Positions 31,552 to 42,444 of a stretch of 64,000 nt of DNA are shown here, piece after piece. The notes under the pieces are model-generated. The model saw only the letters and a list, made by a program, of their open reading frames with translations, was not told where the DNA came from and did not search any database. Every line of letters starts with the position of its first letter. The first letter of the stretch is position 1. Both the position numbers and the translations under genes were made by a program. This stretch comes from Sphingomonas hengshuiensis (GTDB lineage Bacteria; Pseudomonadota; Alphaproteobacteria; Sphingomonadales; Sphingomonadaceae). The stretch is from positions 2,604,001-2,668,000 of the forward strand of contig NZ_CP010836.1 in assembly GCF_000935025.1 (NCBI RefSeq). Reading direction: 5' to 3'.

Positions 31552-32658
31552 ATGCGCGTCGGTGTCCCCAAGGAAATCAAGAATCACGAATATCGCGTCG
31601 GGCTCACCCCCGCCTCGGTCGCCGAGCTGGTGGCCGCGGGGCACCAGGTGCTCGTCGAAACCCAGGCGGGCAGCGGCATCGACTTCGCCGATTCGGCCTA
31701 TACCGCGGTCGGCGCGACGATCGCCCCCGATGCAGCTTCGGTCTTCGCGGGCGCCGACATGATCGTGAAGGTCAAGGAGCCCCAGCCGCAGGAAATCGCG
31801 CTGCTCGAGCCGCGCCACCTGCTCTTCACCTATCTCCACCTCGCCGCCGACAAGCCGCAGGCCGAAGGGCTGATCGCGTCGGGCGCGACGTGCATCGCCT
31901 ATGAAACCGTCACGTCGCGGTCGGGCGCGCTGCCGCTGCTGAAGCCGATGTCCGAAGTCGCGGGGCGCATGTCGATCCAGGTCGGCGCGCATTATCTGGA
32001 GAAGGAACAGGGCGGTCGCGGCGAGTTACTCGGTGGCGTCCCCGGAGTCGCGCCGTGCAAGGTCGCGATTCTCGGCGGCGGTGTCGCGGGCGTCAACGCC
32101 GCGCAGATGGCAGTCGGCCAGCGCGCCGATGTCACGATCTATGACATCAACAATGATCGCCTCGCCGAACTCGACTTGCATTTCGGCAGCCAGATCAAGA
32201 CCGCCTATGCCAGCAAGGCCGCAATCGCCGAGGCAGTGACCCGCGCGCAGCTCGTGATCGGCGCGGTGCTCGTCCCCGGCGCGGCGGCGCCCAAGCTGGT
32301 GACGCGCGAGATGCTGGGCACGATGATGCGCGGCAGCGTGCTCGTCGACATCGCGATCGACCAGGGCGGCTGTTTCGAGACCAGCCACGCGACCACGCAC
32401 GACAACCCGGTCTATGAGGTCGACGGCGTGATCCATTACTGCGTCGCCAACATGCCCGGCGCAGTGGCGCGCACCTCGGCATTCGCGCTCAACAACGCGA
32501 CGCTCCCGTTCGTGCTCAAGCTCGCCAATCTCGGCGCCGAGGCGGCGATGCAGTCCGATGCGCACCTTGCCAACGGCCTCAACGTCTCAGGCGGCAAGAT
32601 CCGCCATGCCGCGGTCGCCGAAGCGCTGGACCTGCCCTTCGAAGCCTGGGCGGGCTGA
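31552..32658 (+). CDS. ald: Alanine dehydrogenase
   Basis: A 368-residue enzyme converting L-alanine to pyruvate and ammonia with NAD+. It begins MRVGVPKEIKNHEYRVGLTP, with the substrate-binding HLLFTYLHLA and NAD-binding VAILGGGVAGVNAAQMAVG (about 167-185), and the VDIAIDQGGCFETS signature. Length and motifs are full. GGAG lies upstream of the ATG. Control by the divergent Lrp gene is likely. Confidence 0.95.
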   Translation: MRVGVPKEIKNHEYRVGLTPASVAELVAAGHQVLVETQAGSGIDFADSAYTAVGATIAPDAASVFAGADMIVKVKEPQPQEIALLEPRHLLFTYLHLAADKPQAEGLIASGATCIAYETVTSRSGALPLLKPMSEVAGRMSIQVGAHYLEKEQGGRGELLGGVPGVAPCKVAILGGGVAGVNAAQMAVGQRADVTIYDINNDRLAELDLHFGSQIKTAYASKAAIAEAVTRAQLVIGAVLVPGAAAPKLVTREMLGTMMRGSVLVDIAIDQGGCFETSHATTHDNPVYEVDGVIHYCVANMPGAVARTSAFALNNATLPFVLKLANLGAEAAMQSDAHLANGLNVSGGKIRHAAVAEALDLPFEAWAG

Positions 32659-32666
32659 ACGCTTCC

Positions 32667-32691
32667 AGGGGGCGGCCACGGCTGCCCCCTT
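32667..32691. terminator. Hairpin between ald and the ccm cluster
   Basis: AGGGGGC and GCCCCCT pair across a short GC-rich loop in the 38-bp gap between convergent genes. It could serve both strands; the T-run is short (TTG). Confidence 0.5.
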
Positions 32692-32696
32692 GATAC

Positions 32697-33371
32697 CTAC
32701 GGCGCCGGCGGGGCGGACGGGGCGGGCGCATCCTCCGGCCCGCGCTGCGTCGCCATCGCCTCCACGAACTTGTCGAGCAGGAACAGCCGCACCACCAGTT
32801 CCTCGCGATAGCTCGCCTTTTCCGGGGCCAGCGCCACCGCACGCGCCCAATGCGGCCGTGCCTCGGCGAACTTGCCTTCGCGGATATAGGCCAGACCATA
32901 GAAGAATTCGGGCCCGGGATGGTTGGGCCACAAGGCGACGGCGCGGTCGAACGCGAATTTGGACGCGGGCGAAACCTGCATCCCGTCATTCTCCTCGAGC
33001 ACGAGCCCGAGCCCGGTCCACAGCGCGGCGTCCTTCGGCGATTTGCGCACCCCGCCGATCATCACCTTCACCGCCGCGCTGGGCGATCCTACCCGCGTCA
33101 TCGAGTCCGCGGCCATGAAATAGCTGTAGTTGAAATTGTAGCGCCCGAACATCGCCTCGCGCAGCGCGACGAGCGACGGGTCGACTTCGCCCGGCTTGTC
33201 GACCGCAGCGACCGGGTGCCCGGCCATCCCCGGCGAGCCCTGCCACGCATAGCCCGCCGCCCCCAGCACCAGCGCGGTCGCAGCGACCGTCCACAGCCGG
33301 CGCGGGAACCCCGTCAGCCACAGCAGCAGTGCAGCGCCCAGCGCGAGCCCCGCGAACAACAGCCAGCCCAT
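32697..33371 (-). CDS. ccmI: Cytochrome c biogenesis TPR protein CcmI/CycH-like
   Basis: A 224-residue protein with an N-terminal membrane helix (MGWLLFAGLALGAALLLWL) and TPR repeats after it (PKDAALWTGLGLVLEENDG, WPNHPGPEFFYGLAYIREGK, EARPHWARAVALAPEKASY). It should hold apocytochrome c for haem attachment with CcmF and CcmH. Shorter than two-part CcmI proteins. Last gene of the cluster; its start overlaps the ccmH stop. Confidence 0.8.
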   Translation of the reverse strand: MGWLLFAGLALGAALLLWLTGFPRRLWTVAATALVLGAAGYAWQGSPGMAGHPVAAVDKPGEVDPSLVALREAMFGRYNFNYSYFMAADSMTRVGSPSAAVKVMIGGVRKSPKDAALWTGLGLVLEENDGMQVSPASKFAFDRAVALWPNHPGPEFFYGLAYIREGKFAEARPHWARAVALAPEKASYREELVVRLFLLDKFVEAMATQRGPEDAPAPSAPPAP

Positions 33372-33796
33372 CAATCGCGCTCCCTGCCGAAGGTGCGCCG
33401 TGCCAGCACGATCCCCAGGGCCAGCAGCGCGAGCGGCGCGATCCACAAGGGCGCGGTTACCCAGCTGAACGGCGGATCATAGGTCACGTAATCGCCATAG
33501 CGCTGGACGAGCCACGCCCGGATCGCCTCGGGCTGCTCGCCTGCCTCGACGCGCTCGCGGACCAGCGCGCGCATGTCGCCCGCCATCTCCGCGTCGCTGT
33601 CGGCGATCGACTGGCCCTGGCAGACCAGGCAGCGCAGCGTATCCATCAGCGCCTTGGCCCGCGCTTCCTTGGCCGGATCGGCGAGCTGGGTATAGGCGAG
33701 CGGCGCCGGGGGGCGACTCGAATCCGCCAGCGCGGGCGCGCCAGCGAGCAGCGCCGAAACCATCGCGGCCCCGGACAGCGCGGCGACGCGGCTCAC
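33371..33796 (-). CDS. ccmH: Cytochrome c maturation protein CcmH
   Basis: A 141-residue protein with a signal peptide, the redox motif RCLVCQGQSIADSDAEMA and a C-terminal membrane helix (APLWIAPLALLALGIVLARR). It reduces the apocytochrome CXXCH cysteines. I start it at the GTG at 33796 that overlaps the ccmG stop (GTGA). Confidence 0.9.
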   Translation of the reverse strand: MSRVAALSGAAMVSALLAGAPALADSSRPPAPLAYTQLADPAKEARAKALMDTLRCLVCQGQSIADSDAEMAGDMRALVRERVEAGEQPEAIRAWLVQRYGDYVTYDPPFSWVTAPLWIAPLALLALGIVLARRTFGRERD

Positions 33797-34317
33797 TTCG
33801 CCTTCTCCAGTTGCGCCAGCAGCACCGGCACGTCCTCCGGGCGGATCGGCCCGATATGCTGAAAGGCGATCGTCCCGCGCGCATCGATCACAAAGGTCTC
33901 GGGCACCCCCGACGATCCCAGCGCGAGTTGCGCCGCGCTCGCCTTGTCGTCGCCGATCCTTGTATAGGGATCGCCATGCTGCCGCAGGAATTGCTGGACC
34001 GCCTCTGGCGTATCGCGGATCGCGATCGCGTCGATCTCTACCCCCGCCTGGCGCAGCTTCATCAATTCGGGCGCCTCGGCGATGCACGGGATGCACCAGC
34101 TTGCAAAGACGTTGAGCAGCCGCGGCTTGCCGCGCATCGCGGCGGCGTCGATCCCCGGTCTGCCCGGCAGCAGCGCGGGCATTTGCAGCGCGGGCAGCGG
34201 TTTGCCGACCATTGCGGAGTGGATCATCCGGTCGCCCGGCTTGACCAGCCCGCTCGTCACCAGCGCAAAGACCAGCGCGAACAGCGCCAGCGGCGCCCAG
34301 ATCAGCAAGCGCCTCAT
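33793..34317 (-). CDS. ccmG: Thiol:disulphide interchange protein CcmG/DsbE
   Basis: A 174-residue membrane-anchored thioredoxin. It has an N-terminal anchor (LLIWAPLALFALVFALVTSG), the active site FASWCIPCIAEAPELM and the cis-proline region GVPETFVIDARG. It feeds electrons to CcmH in the periplasm. Coupled by overlap to ccmF and ccmH. Confidence 0.93.
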   Translation of the reverse strand: MRRLLIWAPLALFALVFALVTSGLVKPGDRMIHSAMVGKPLPALQMPALLPGRPGIDAAAMRGKPRLLNVFASWCIPCIAEAPELMKLRQAGVEIDAIAIRDTPEAVQQFLRQHGDPYTRIGDDKASAAQLALGSSGVPETFVIDARGTIAFQHIGPIRPEDVPVLLAQLEKAK

Positions 34318-36257
34318 AGATGTTCCGCCTCGGCGGCGTCCCGCCGCTCGCGCAGTTCGCGGCGCACGCGCCCGACCAGCGCCAGCGCCCCGCCCAGCGC
34401 GATCAGCCCGCCGCCCAGCCAGATCAGCGTGACGAACGGCTTCCACCACAGCCGGAGCTGCCACCGCCCCTGCTCGTCGCCCTGCCCCAGCACGGTGTAG
34501 AGCTGCCCATCGAGCAAAGTCGTGATCGCCGCTTCGTTGGTCGTGGTCGGCGGCGCGCTGAAGAAACGCTGTTGCGGTAGCAGTTCGAATGGCGCGGTGT
34601 TGCCCCGCTGCACCTTCAGCCGTGCCTCCAGCGCGGACCAGTTCGGCCCAAGCGTCGGGCGGATCTCCTCCAGCGTCACTCGGAACGGCCCGACGGTGAC
34701 ATTCCCGCCGACGCTGACCGCCGCCAGCCGCTCGACCTTGAACGCGGTGTCCGCCGCCATGCCTGCGATGCTCACCGCGACGCCCAGATGCGCGATCACC
34801 ATCCCCCAGATATGGATCGGGGTGCGGCGCAGGTTGCGGCGCGCGAGCGGCAGGATACTGGCGACCGCGAGCCCCGCTGCGAAGGCGATGCCGAGGATCG
34901 GCACCAGATGCGCGCTGCCGGTAAAGGCGAACAGCAGCGCAAAGGCCAGCCCCGCCGCCGCCGCCGGTGCCAGCAGCTTGCCGAGCAGCGCATTGGCACT
35001 GTCGCGCCGCCATTTGAGCAAAGGCCCCACCGCCGTCGCCGCGACCAGCGCGAGCGCGACCGGGGCAATCGCCTTGTTGAAGAACGGCGCGCCGATCGAA
35101 AGCTGGACGTCCATCGCCTGCGCCACCAGCGGATACAGCGTGCCGATGAACACCACGCCGAGGATCACGCTCAGCAGCAAATTGTTGAGCACCAGCGCGC
35201 CCTCGCGGCTGACGAGCTGGAAGGTCGAACCCTGCGTCACCTTGCCCACGCGCAACCCGAACAGCGCGAGCGCGCCGCCGATATAGATGCCGAGCAATGC
35301 CAGGATGAACGTGCCCCGCGTCGGATCGACGGCAAAGGCATGGACGCTGACGAGGATGCCCGACCGGACCAGGAAAGTGCCGATCATCGACATCGAAAAC
35401 GCGACCACCGCCAGCATCAGCGTCCAGGCGCGCAGGCCGTCGCGCGTCGCCAGCACCGTCACCGAATGGAGCAGAGCCGTCGCCGCCAGCCACGGCATCA
35501 GCGAAGCGTTCTCGACGGGGTCCCAGAACCACCAGCCGCCCCAGCCCAGCTCGTAATAGGCCCAATAGCTCCCCGCCGTGATCCCGATGGTCAGGAAAAT
35601 CCAAGCCGCCAGCACCCAGGGTCGCATCGCCTTGGCAAAGGACGGCCCCACGTCGCGCATCAGCAGCGCGCCGACTGCGAAGCTGAACGCGACCGACAGC
35701 CCGACATAGCCGAGATAGAGCGTCGGCGGGTGGAAGGCGAGGCCGGGGTCCTGGAGCAGCGGGTTCAGCCCCTGCCCGTCCGCCGCCGCCGGATCGAGTC
35801 GCACGAACGGGTTGGAGGCAAAGGCGAGAAACGCATAAAAGCCCAGCCCGATCGCCGCCTGCGCACCCAAGGTCGCGGCCAGCGTCGCGGCGGCAAGCTG
35901 GCGCTCGAACAGCGCTACCCCCGCCCCCGCTGCGGCCAGCACCGTGACCCACAGCAGCATCGACCCTTCATGGTTTCCCCAGGCGCCGGCGATCTTGTAC
36001 ATCAGCGGCTTGAGCGAATGGCTGTTCTCGACGACCAGCACGACCGACATGTCGCTGCGCACGAACAACAGGATGAGCAGCCCGAACGACAGCACCGCGA
36101 GCAGCCCCTGGACCAGGGTCGTGCGGCGGAGCGCGATCATCAACTGATCGCCCTTGCCCTCCACCGCTTCCCGCGCCGCGCCCCAGGCGAGCAGAACCTG
36201 GACCAGCGCGAATGCCGCCGCGAGCCAAAGTGCGGCGAGCCCTGCCTCGGCGATCAT
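34314..36257 (-). CDS. ccmF: Haem lyase subunit CcmF
   Basis: A 647-residue protein with about fifteen membrane helices and the WWD-type haem motif WGGWWFWDPVENASLMPWL (about 233-251), with GSYWAYYELGWGG before it. It joins haem from CcmE to apocytochrome c. Coupled to ccmE and ccmG by overlaps. Confidence 0.95.
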   Translation of the reverse strand: MIAEAGLAALWLAAAFALVQVLLAWGAAREAVEGKGDQLMIALRRTTLVQGLLAVLSFGLLILLFVRSDMSVVLVVENSHSLKPLMYKIAGAWGNHEGSMLLWVTVLAAAGAGVALFERQLAAATLAATLGAQAAIGLGFYAFLAFASNPFVRLDPAAADGQGLNPLLQDPGLAFHPPTLYLGYVGLSVAFSFAVGALLMRDVGPSFAKAMRPWVLAAWIFLTIGITAGSYWAYYELGWGGWWFWDPVENASLMPWLAATALLHSVTVLATRDGLRAWTLMLAVVAFSMSMIGTFLVRSGILVSVHAFAVDPTRGTFILALLGIYIGGALALFGLRVGKVTQGSTFQLVSREGALVLNNLLLSVILGVVFIGTLYPLVAQAMDVQLSIGAPFFNKAIAPVALALVAATAVGPLLKWRRDSANALLGKLLAPAAAAGLAFALLFAFTGSAHLVPILGIAFAAGLAVASILPLARRNLRRTPIHIWGMVIAHLGVAVSIAGMAADTAFKVERLAAVSVGGNVTVGPFRVTLEEIRPTLGPNWSALEARLKVQRGNTAPFELLPQQRFFSAPPTTTNEAAITTLLDGQLYTVLGQGDEQGRWQLRLWWKPFVTLIWLGGGLIALGGALALVGRVRRELRERRDAAEAEHL

Positions 36258-36688
36258 TGCTTCAGCGTCTCGCTCTTGTGCATCTTGCCCGCGACTTGCG
36301 GGGGCATGTAGCGCTCGTCATGCTTGGCGAGCAGATTGTCGGCGGTGAAGCTGCCGTCGGGGTTGAACCGGCCTTCGGCGACAACGCCCGATCCTTCCTT
36401 GAACAGGTCGGGCGTTACCCCGCGAAACGCCACCGGCACGCGCGCCTTGCCGTCGGTGACCGCGAAGGCGACCGAGACGCCGTCGGGCTTGCGGACCAGC
36501 GATCCGGTCTCGACCATCCCGCCCAGCCGCACCGCCTTGTCCAGCGGCACGGGCTTACCCTGCACGTCGCCGGGCGCGTAGAAGAACGCGGCCTGATCCT
36601 GCAACGCCGACAGCGCCAGCCCCGACGCGCCACCGATCGCGGCGAGCGCGAGCAGGCCCAGCACGAGCCGCTGATGCTTGGCCTTCAT
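36254..36688 (-). CDS. ccmE: Haem chaperone CcmE
   Basis: A 144-residue protein with an N-terminal anchor (LVLGLLALAAIGGASGLALS), a beta-barrel domain and the haem-binding histidine in LLAKHDERYMP (His123, with Tyr127). It receives haem from the CcmABCD system. The ATG at 36688 overlaps the ccmD stop. Confidence 0.95.
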   Translation of the reverse strand: MKAKHQRLVLGLLALAAIGGASGLALSALQDQAAFFYAPGDVQGKPVPLDKAVRLGGMVETGSLVRKPDGVSVAFAVTDGKARVPVAFRGVTPDLFKEGSGVVAEGRFNPDGSFTADNLLAKHDERYMPPQVAGKMHKSETLKQ

Positions 36689-36816
36689 CGGTCGCGCCGC
36701 AGCGATTCGGCGGCGGCCTCGGCCCGGCGCATCGCCACCCAGCTTGCCGCCGCTAGCCCGCCGGTGCCGATAAGCGTCACCAGATAGGCCGCCGTCACGA
36801 ATGCCCAATGGTTCAT
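36685..36816 (-). CDS. ccmD: Cytochrome c maturation protein CcmD
   Basis: A 43-residue single-helix membrane protein (MNHWAFVTAAYLVTLIGTGG, then SWVAMRRAEAAAESLRRDR), typical of CcmD in size, topology and position between ccmC and ccmE. It helps release haem-loaded CcmE. Overlaps both neighbours by four bases. Confidence 0.85.
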   Translation of the reverse strand: MNHWAFVTAAYLVTLIGTGGLAAASWVAMRRAEAAAESLRRDR

Positions 36817-37538
36817 CGCCCCGCCATCCGCTTCATCCGCGCCTCGACCTTCTGCACCGCAAGCGCCGCGCGCATCCGCATCAGCACGACGCCGCCGAAC
36901 AGCAACGAAAAGCCACCCAGCGTGAAGAACAAAGGCCATAGCATCGATCCGTCGATGCTCGAACTGGTCAGCCCGATGCTCTGCCCCTGATGCAGCGTGT
37001 TCCACCACACCACCGAATAGCGGATGATCGGCAACAGCACCGATCCCGCCACGCCAAACAGCGCGGGCACGCGCCCGTCGCCGCCGCGATCGGCATCGGC
37101 GCGGGCAAGCGCGATATAGGCGATGTAGATGAAGAACAGCAGCAGCATCGACGTCAGCCGCCCATCCCATTCCCACCACGTCCCCCAGGTGGGCCGGCCC
37201 CAGATCGACCCGGTCACCAGGCAGATCGCTGCAAACACTGCCCCTGCGGGCGCGATCGCGCGCGCGGCGATGCTGGCCAGCGGATGCCGCCAGATCAGAT
37301 AGCCCAGGCTCGATGCCGCGAGCGCCGTCCATCCCCCCATCCCCAGCCAGGCGGCGGGAACGTGGATGTACAGGATGCGCACCGTCTCCTTCTGGAGATA
37401 GTCGGGCGGCGTCAGCGTCAGCCCGGCCCAGGCGCCGAACAGCGCCAGCGCCGCGCCGAGCCAGAACAGGATCGGCGTCAACGGCTTCGCGATTTTCAGA
37501 AACCGCGCAGGATTCGCAAGGGCATGAAGAACGGCCAC
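36813..37538 (-). CDS. ccmC: Haem exporter protein CcmC
   Basis: A roughly 241-residue protein with six membrane helices and the haem-handling motif WGTWWEWDGRLTSM; also ILYIHVPAAWLGMGGW. The start is uncertain: I use a GTG at 37538 giving MAVLHALANPARFLK, since no in-frame ATG stands before the conserved region; a GTG further upstream is possible. CcmA and CcmB are not in the cluster here and must lie elsewhere. Confidence 0.92.
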   Translation of the reverse strand: MAVLHALANPARFLKIAKPLTPILFWLGAALALFGAWAGLTLTPPDYLQKETVRILYIHVPAAWLGMGGWTALAASSLGYLIWRHPLASIAARAIAPAGAVFAAICLVTGSIWGRPTWGTWWEWDGRLTSMLLLFFIYIAYIALARADADRGGDGRVPALFGVAGSVLLPIIRYSVVWWNTLHQGQSIGLTSSSIDGSMLWPLFFTLGGFSLLFGGVVLMRMRAALAVQKVEARMKRMAGR

Positions 37539-37600
37539 GGCAAAGAGGTTAGCCGGGTTCTTCACCGGAATCCATCGCCCCCCGTTAAGTAGATGCCACA

Positions 37601-37626
37601 GGAACGGACCTGCCCGCAGCGCGCGT
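37601..37626 (+). promoter_or_regulatory. Weak candidate general-stress (EcfG-type) promoter before the catalase
   Basis: GGAAC at 37601 and CGT at 37624 resemble the GGAAC...CGTT elements of EcfG promoters, but the spacing is one base longer than usual and the second element is imperfect. Plausible only because large catalases are often under general stress control. Confidence 0.25.
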
Positions 37627-37711
37627 AAGAGGGCGTGCCTGCACCCTCGTATAATTGTGCGGACCCAAGCACCGCGCGATCCGTTGAGCAGCAAACTCCA
37701 GGAGCGGCGAC

Positions 37712-39787
<2,076 letters not shown>

Positions 39788-39837
39788 GCCATCCGCAATC
39801 GCTCCCCTCCCGCAAGCGGAAGGGGGATTAAGAATGC

Positions 39838-39874
39838 AAAAGGGGCGGACAGGTACTCCCTGCCCGCCCCTTTT
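39838..39874. terminator. Bidirectional terminator between katE and the amino-acid dehydrogenase
   Basis: AAAAGGGGCGG and CCGCCCCTTTT form a perfect 11-bp stem ending in T-runs on both strands, in the gap between two convergent genes. A textbook shared intrinsic terminator. Confidence 0.85.
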
Positions 39875-39890
39875 CTTCATCCGAGCCGGA

Positions 39891-40943
39891 TCAACCCCGC
39901 CCGATCAACCTTTGCGCGATCCGGTCCGCGACATCGCTTTGCGGGTCGCCGGTGCGGTCGCTCTCGTCCCACACTTCGATCAGGCGGTCAGGGATGCGAT
40001 TGACCCGCGCGTCGACTTCGGCGCGGTCGCCCTGCCCCAGATATTCGAGCCCGACATTGATGATCCCGCCCGCGTTGATCACATAATCCGGCGCGTACAG
40101 GATGCCGCGCTCCTGAAGGCGCTTGCCGTCCGCACGCGTCGCAAGCTGGTTGTTCGCGCCGCCCGCCACGACCTTGCACCCAAGCGCGGGAATCGAGGTC
40201 TCGGTGAGGATCGCGCCGAGCGCGTTGGGGCTGAAAATATCGGTGTCGAGCGTAGCGATCGCGCCCGCGTCAACCGCTTCGGCACCCAGTTCGGACGCCA
40301 GCGCCTTGGCGCGCTCGGCATTCACGTCGGCCAGCACCAGCTTCGCGCCATCCGCCGCGAGCAGCCGGGCCAGCCCGCCACCGACCGACCCAACGCCCTG
40401 GATCGCAACGCGCACCCCCGCCATCGAGTCGGCGCCCAGCCCGCGCTTGGCCGCCGCCTTGACGCCCAGATAGACGCCGCGCGCGGTCACCGGCCCCGGA
40501 TCGCCGCCCGCGCTGCCCGCCGCGACCGGCAGGCCGGAGACGTGGCGCGTCTGCGTCGCGACGACCTTCATCCGCGCTTCGGACATGCCGACATCCTCGG
40601 CAGTGACATAGCGCCCGCCAAGCGACTCGACCGCGCGCCCAAATGCCTCGAGCTGCGCGGTGGTGATCTCCGAGCCCGGCCGGTCGGCCAGCACGACGCC
40701 CTTGCCCCCGCCCATCGGCAAATTGGCCATCGCGTTCTTGTAGCTCATGCCCCGCGACAACCGCAGCGCGTCGGTGATCGCGGCGCGGTGATCGGCATAG
40801 TGCCAGAAGCGCACACCCCCGGCCGCAGGCCCCAGCGCGCTGGAATGGATCGCGATGATCGCGCTCAGCCCCGATGCGCGGTCGGAGAACAGGTGGACGC
40901 CCTCATGGTCGTCGAAATCGGGGAAACCCCAGTCGGTGAGCAT
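39891..40943 (-). CDS. Leu/Phe/Val dehydrogenase
   Basis: A 350-residue oxidative deaminase of branched or aromatic amino acids. The catalytic lysine region is LPMGGGKGVVLADRP; the NAD-binding fold has GVRVAIQGVGSVGGGLARLL (about 177-196); GGANNQLA is conserved in the family. Substrate preference cannot be told. I start at the ATG at 40943 rather than an upstream one that would run into the tRNA-His gene. Confidence 0.88.
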   Translation of the reverse strand: MLTDWGFPDFDDHEGVHLFSDRASGLSAIIAIHSSALGPAAGGVRFWHYADHRAAITDALRLSRGMSYKNAMANLPMGGGKGVVLADRPGSEITTAQLEAFGRAVESLGGRYVTAEDVGMSEARMKVVATQTRHVSGLPVAAGSAGGDPGPVTARGVYLGVKAAAKRGLGADSMAGVRVAIQGVGSVGGGLARLLAADGAKLVLADVNAERAKALASELGAEAVDAGAIATLDTDIFSPNALGAILTETSIPALGCKVVAGGANNQLATRADGKRLQERGILYAPDYVINAGGIINVGLEYLGQGDRAEVDARVNRIPDRLIEVWDESDRTGDPQSDVADRIAQRLIGRG

Positions 40944-40967
40944 GGCGGGTCCGCGCTGTGGAGAAAC

Positions 40968-41045
40968 TGGGGCGACCGACGGGACTTGAACCCGCAACAT
41001 CCGGCATCACAAGCCGACGCTCTAACCAATTGAACTACGATCGCC
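40968..41045 (-). tRNA. tRNA-His(GTG)
   Basis: Cloverleaf on the minus strand with acceptor GCGATCG/CGGTCGC, the extra 5' G at position -1 opposite C73 that is specific to tRNA-His, anticodon loop CTTGTGA and an encoded CCA end (40970-40968). Confidence 0.95.
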
Positions 41046-41108
41046 GTGGAGGTTGGCCGCTTAACCGCGGCAAACGCTTTGCGCAAGAGTATTGCGCGGC
41101 TTTAATCG

Positions 41109-42299
41109 CTATCCGCGCGATACCCGCACCGCCTCCTCCGGCGTGGTCACCCCCGCGCGCACCAGCGCGCGCGCCGCCGATCCCAGATTCGGTGCGCTTA
41201 CAAAGGCGTGGCGCGACAATATCGCCTCGTCGCCGCTATCGTTGAGCAGGCGGCGGAGCGCCGGATCGACGTCGATCGCCTCGAAAACGGCAATCTCGCC
41301 GGCATGGCCGGTGCCGTCGCATGCACCGCAGCCGCCCGCCGAATAGACGATAGCGCCCGGATCGAAGCCCAACAGCGCCGACACCGATCCATCGGCCTGA
41401 ACCGGGATCCGGCATTGCGGGCACAGCCGGCGGACCAGCCGCTGCGCCAGCACGAGGTTGAGCGTCGAGGCAAGCGCGAACGGCCCGACTCGCCATTCGC
41501 GCATCCGCCGAATCGCGCCGACCGCATCCGCCGCGGCGACGGTCGCGACCACGAGCATCCCGTCCTGCGCGGCTTCGACTGCCAGCGCGGCGGTTTCCCG
41601 GTCGGCGATGCCGTCGATGCCGATGCCGTCGCAATCCTGAAGCCGCGCCTGCCGCAACGCATCCGCGGCACGGAGCGCGCCGCCAATGGCGGCCTGCGCC
41701 ACGCCGTCGATCCGCGGGCCCGGCAGCGGCTCGATCGCGACCAGCGTGCGATTGCCCTCGGCGAGGTGCCGAAGCAGCGCGCGCAGCGTCGTTGTGGTGC
41801 CCGATCCGCTGGCGCCCGCGAGCAGCACCAGCCCGCCGCGATTCAGCGCGGGGCGCAGCGCCGCCAGCAACTGCGGGCGCATCCCCAGCTCTTCCAACGC
41901 CGCTTGCGTCCGCTCCTGCACCGCAAGCTGGAGCACGATCCGCGCGCCATCGCGCGTGGCGAGCCGTGAGACGCCAATGGTTGCGCCGCCCTCGCAGAAG
42001 CGCGCATCGGCACCCGCCCGGGCATCGATCTCGGCGGAGATCGCGCGCAGCCGATCCGCGGTAAGCCGGCCGAGCACCGCCAGACCGCCGCCGATTCGCA
42101 GCCGCACCACGGCACCGCGACCGACCGGCTCGACATGGACATGCGACGCCTCGCGCCGCGCCGCTTCGGCAAGCAGCGTTTCCAATGTCAGGTTGCGCAG
42201 TTCATCGCCGCCGGGAGCGTCGATCGGCGATACCAAGCCGGCATCGGTCGCGGCGCGCCGTGTCGACTCCGCCGTAACCCCTTCCAAATCCAGGCTCAT
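41109..42299 (-). CDS. GspE/PilB-like secretion ATPase homologue with altered nucleotide motifs
   Basis: A 396-residue protein with the GspE layout: an N-terminal part with SHVHVEPVG (the usual SDIHIEP), a P-loop region, a Walker B region and the four-cysteine zinc site (RRLCPQCRIP...CGACDG). The P-loop is GASGSGTT at 162-169; the normally invariant lysine (GSGKTT) is Thr168. Walker B reads GIGIDGIADRETA instead of IMIGEIRDXETA. It is probably unable to hydrolyse ATP normally. It stands alone, without other secretion or pilus genes. Confidence 0.8.
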   Translation of the reverse strand: MSLDLEGVTAESTRRAATDAGLVSPIDAPGGDELRNLTLETLLAEAARREASHVHVEPVGRGAVVRLRIGGGLAVLGRLTADRLRAISAEIDARAGADARFCEGGATIGVSRLATRDGARIVLQLAVQERTQAALEELGMRPQLLAALRPALNRGGLVLLAGASGSGTTTTLRALLRHLAEGNRTLVAIEPLPGPRIDGVAQAAIGGALRAADALRQARLQDCDGIGIDGIADRETAALAVEAAQDGMLVVATVAAADAVGAIRRMREWRVGPFALASTLNLVLAQRLVRRLCPQCRIPVQADGSVSALLGFDPGAIVYSAGGCGACDGTGHAGEIAVFEAIDVDPALRRLLNDSGDEAILSRHAFVSAPNLGSAARALVRAGVTTPEEAVRVSRG

Positions 42300-42444
42300 G
42301 CAATCCCCCTTTTCGGATCACGTCGCGGTGCAGCAAGTATGTGACGATTATGCTGCGTTTTTATGACTTTCCCGGAACGACATGCGGCACCTTTCGGCAT
42401 GGGTCGGGGTGGAATCGCACAGCGCAATTTGGCACAATGTGGGC

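Noticed and set aside
33793-35952. A 719-codon minus-strand frame across ccmF and ccmG
   Set aside because: Only its end, from the ATG at 34317, is real (ccmG); the rest is a wrong frame through ccmF.
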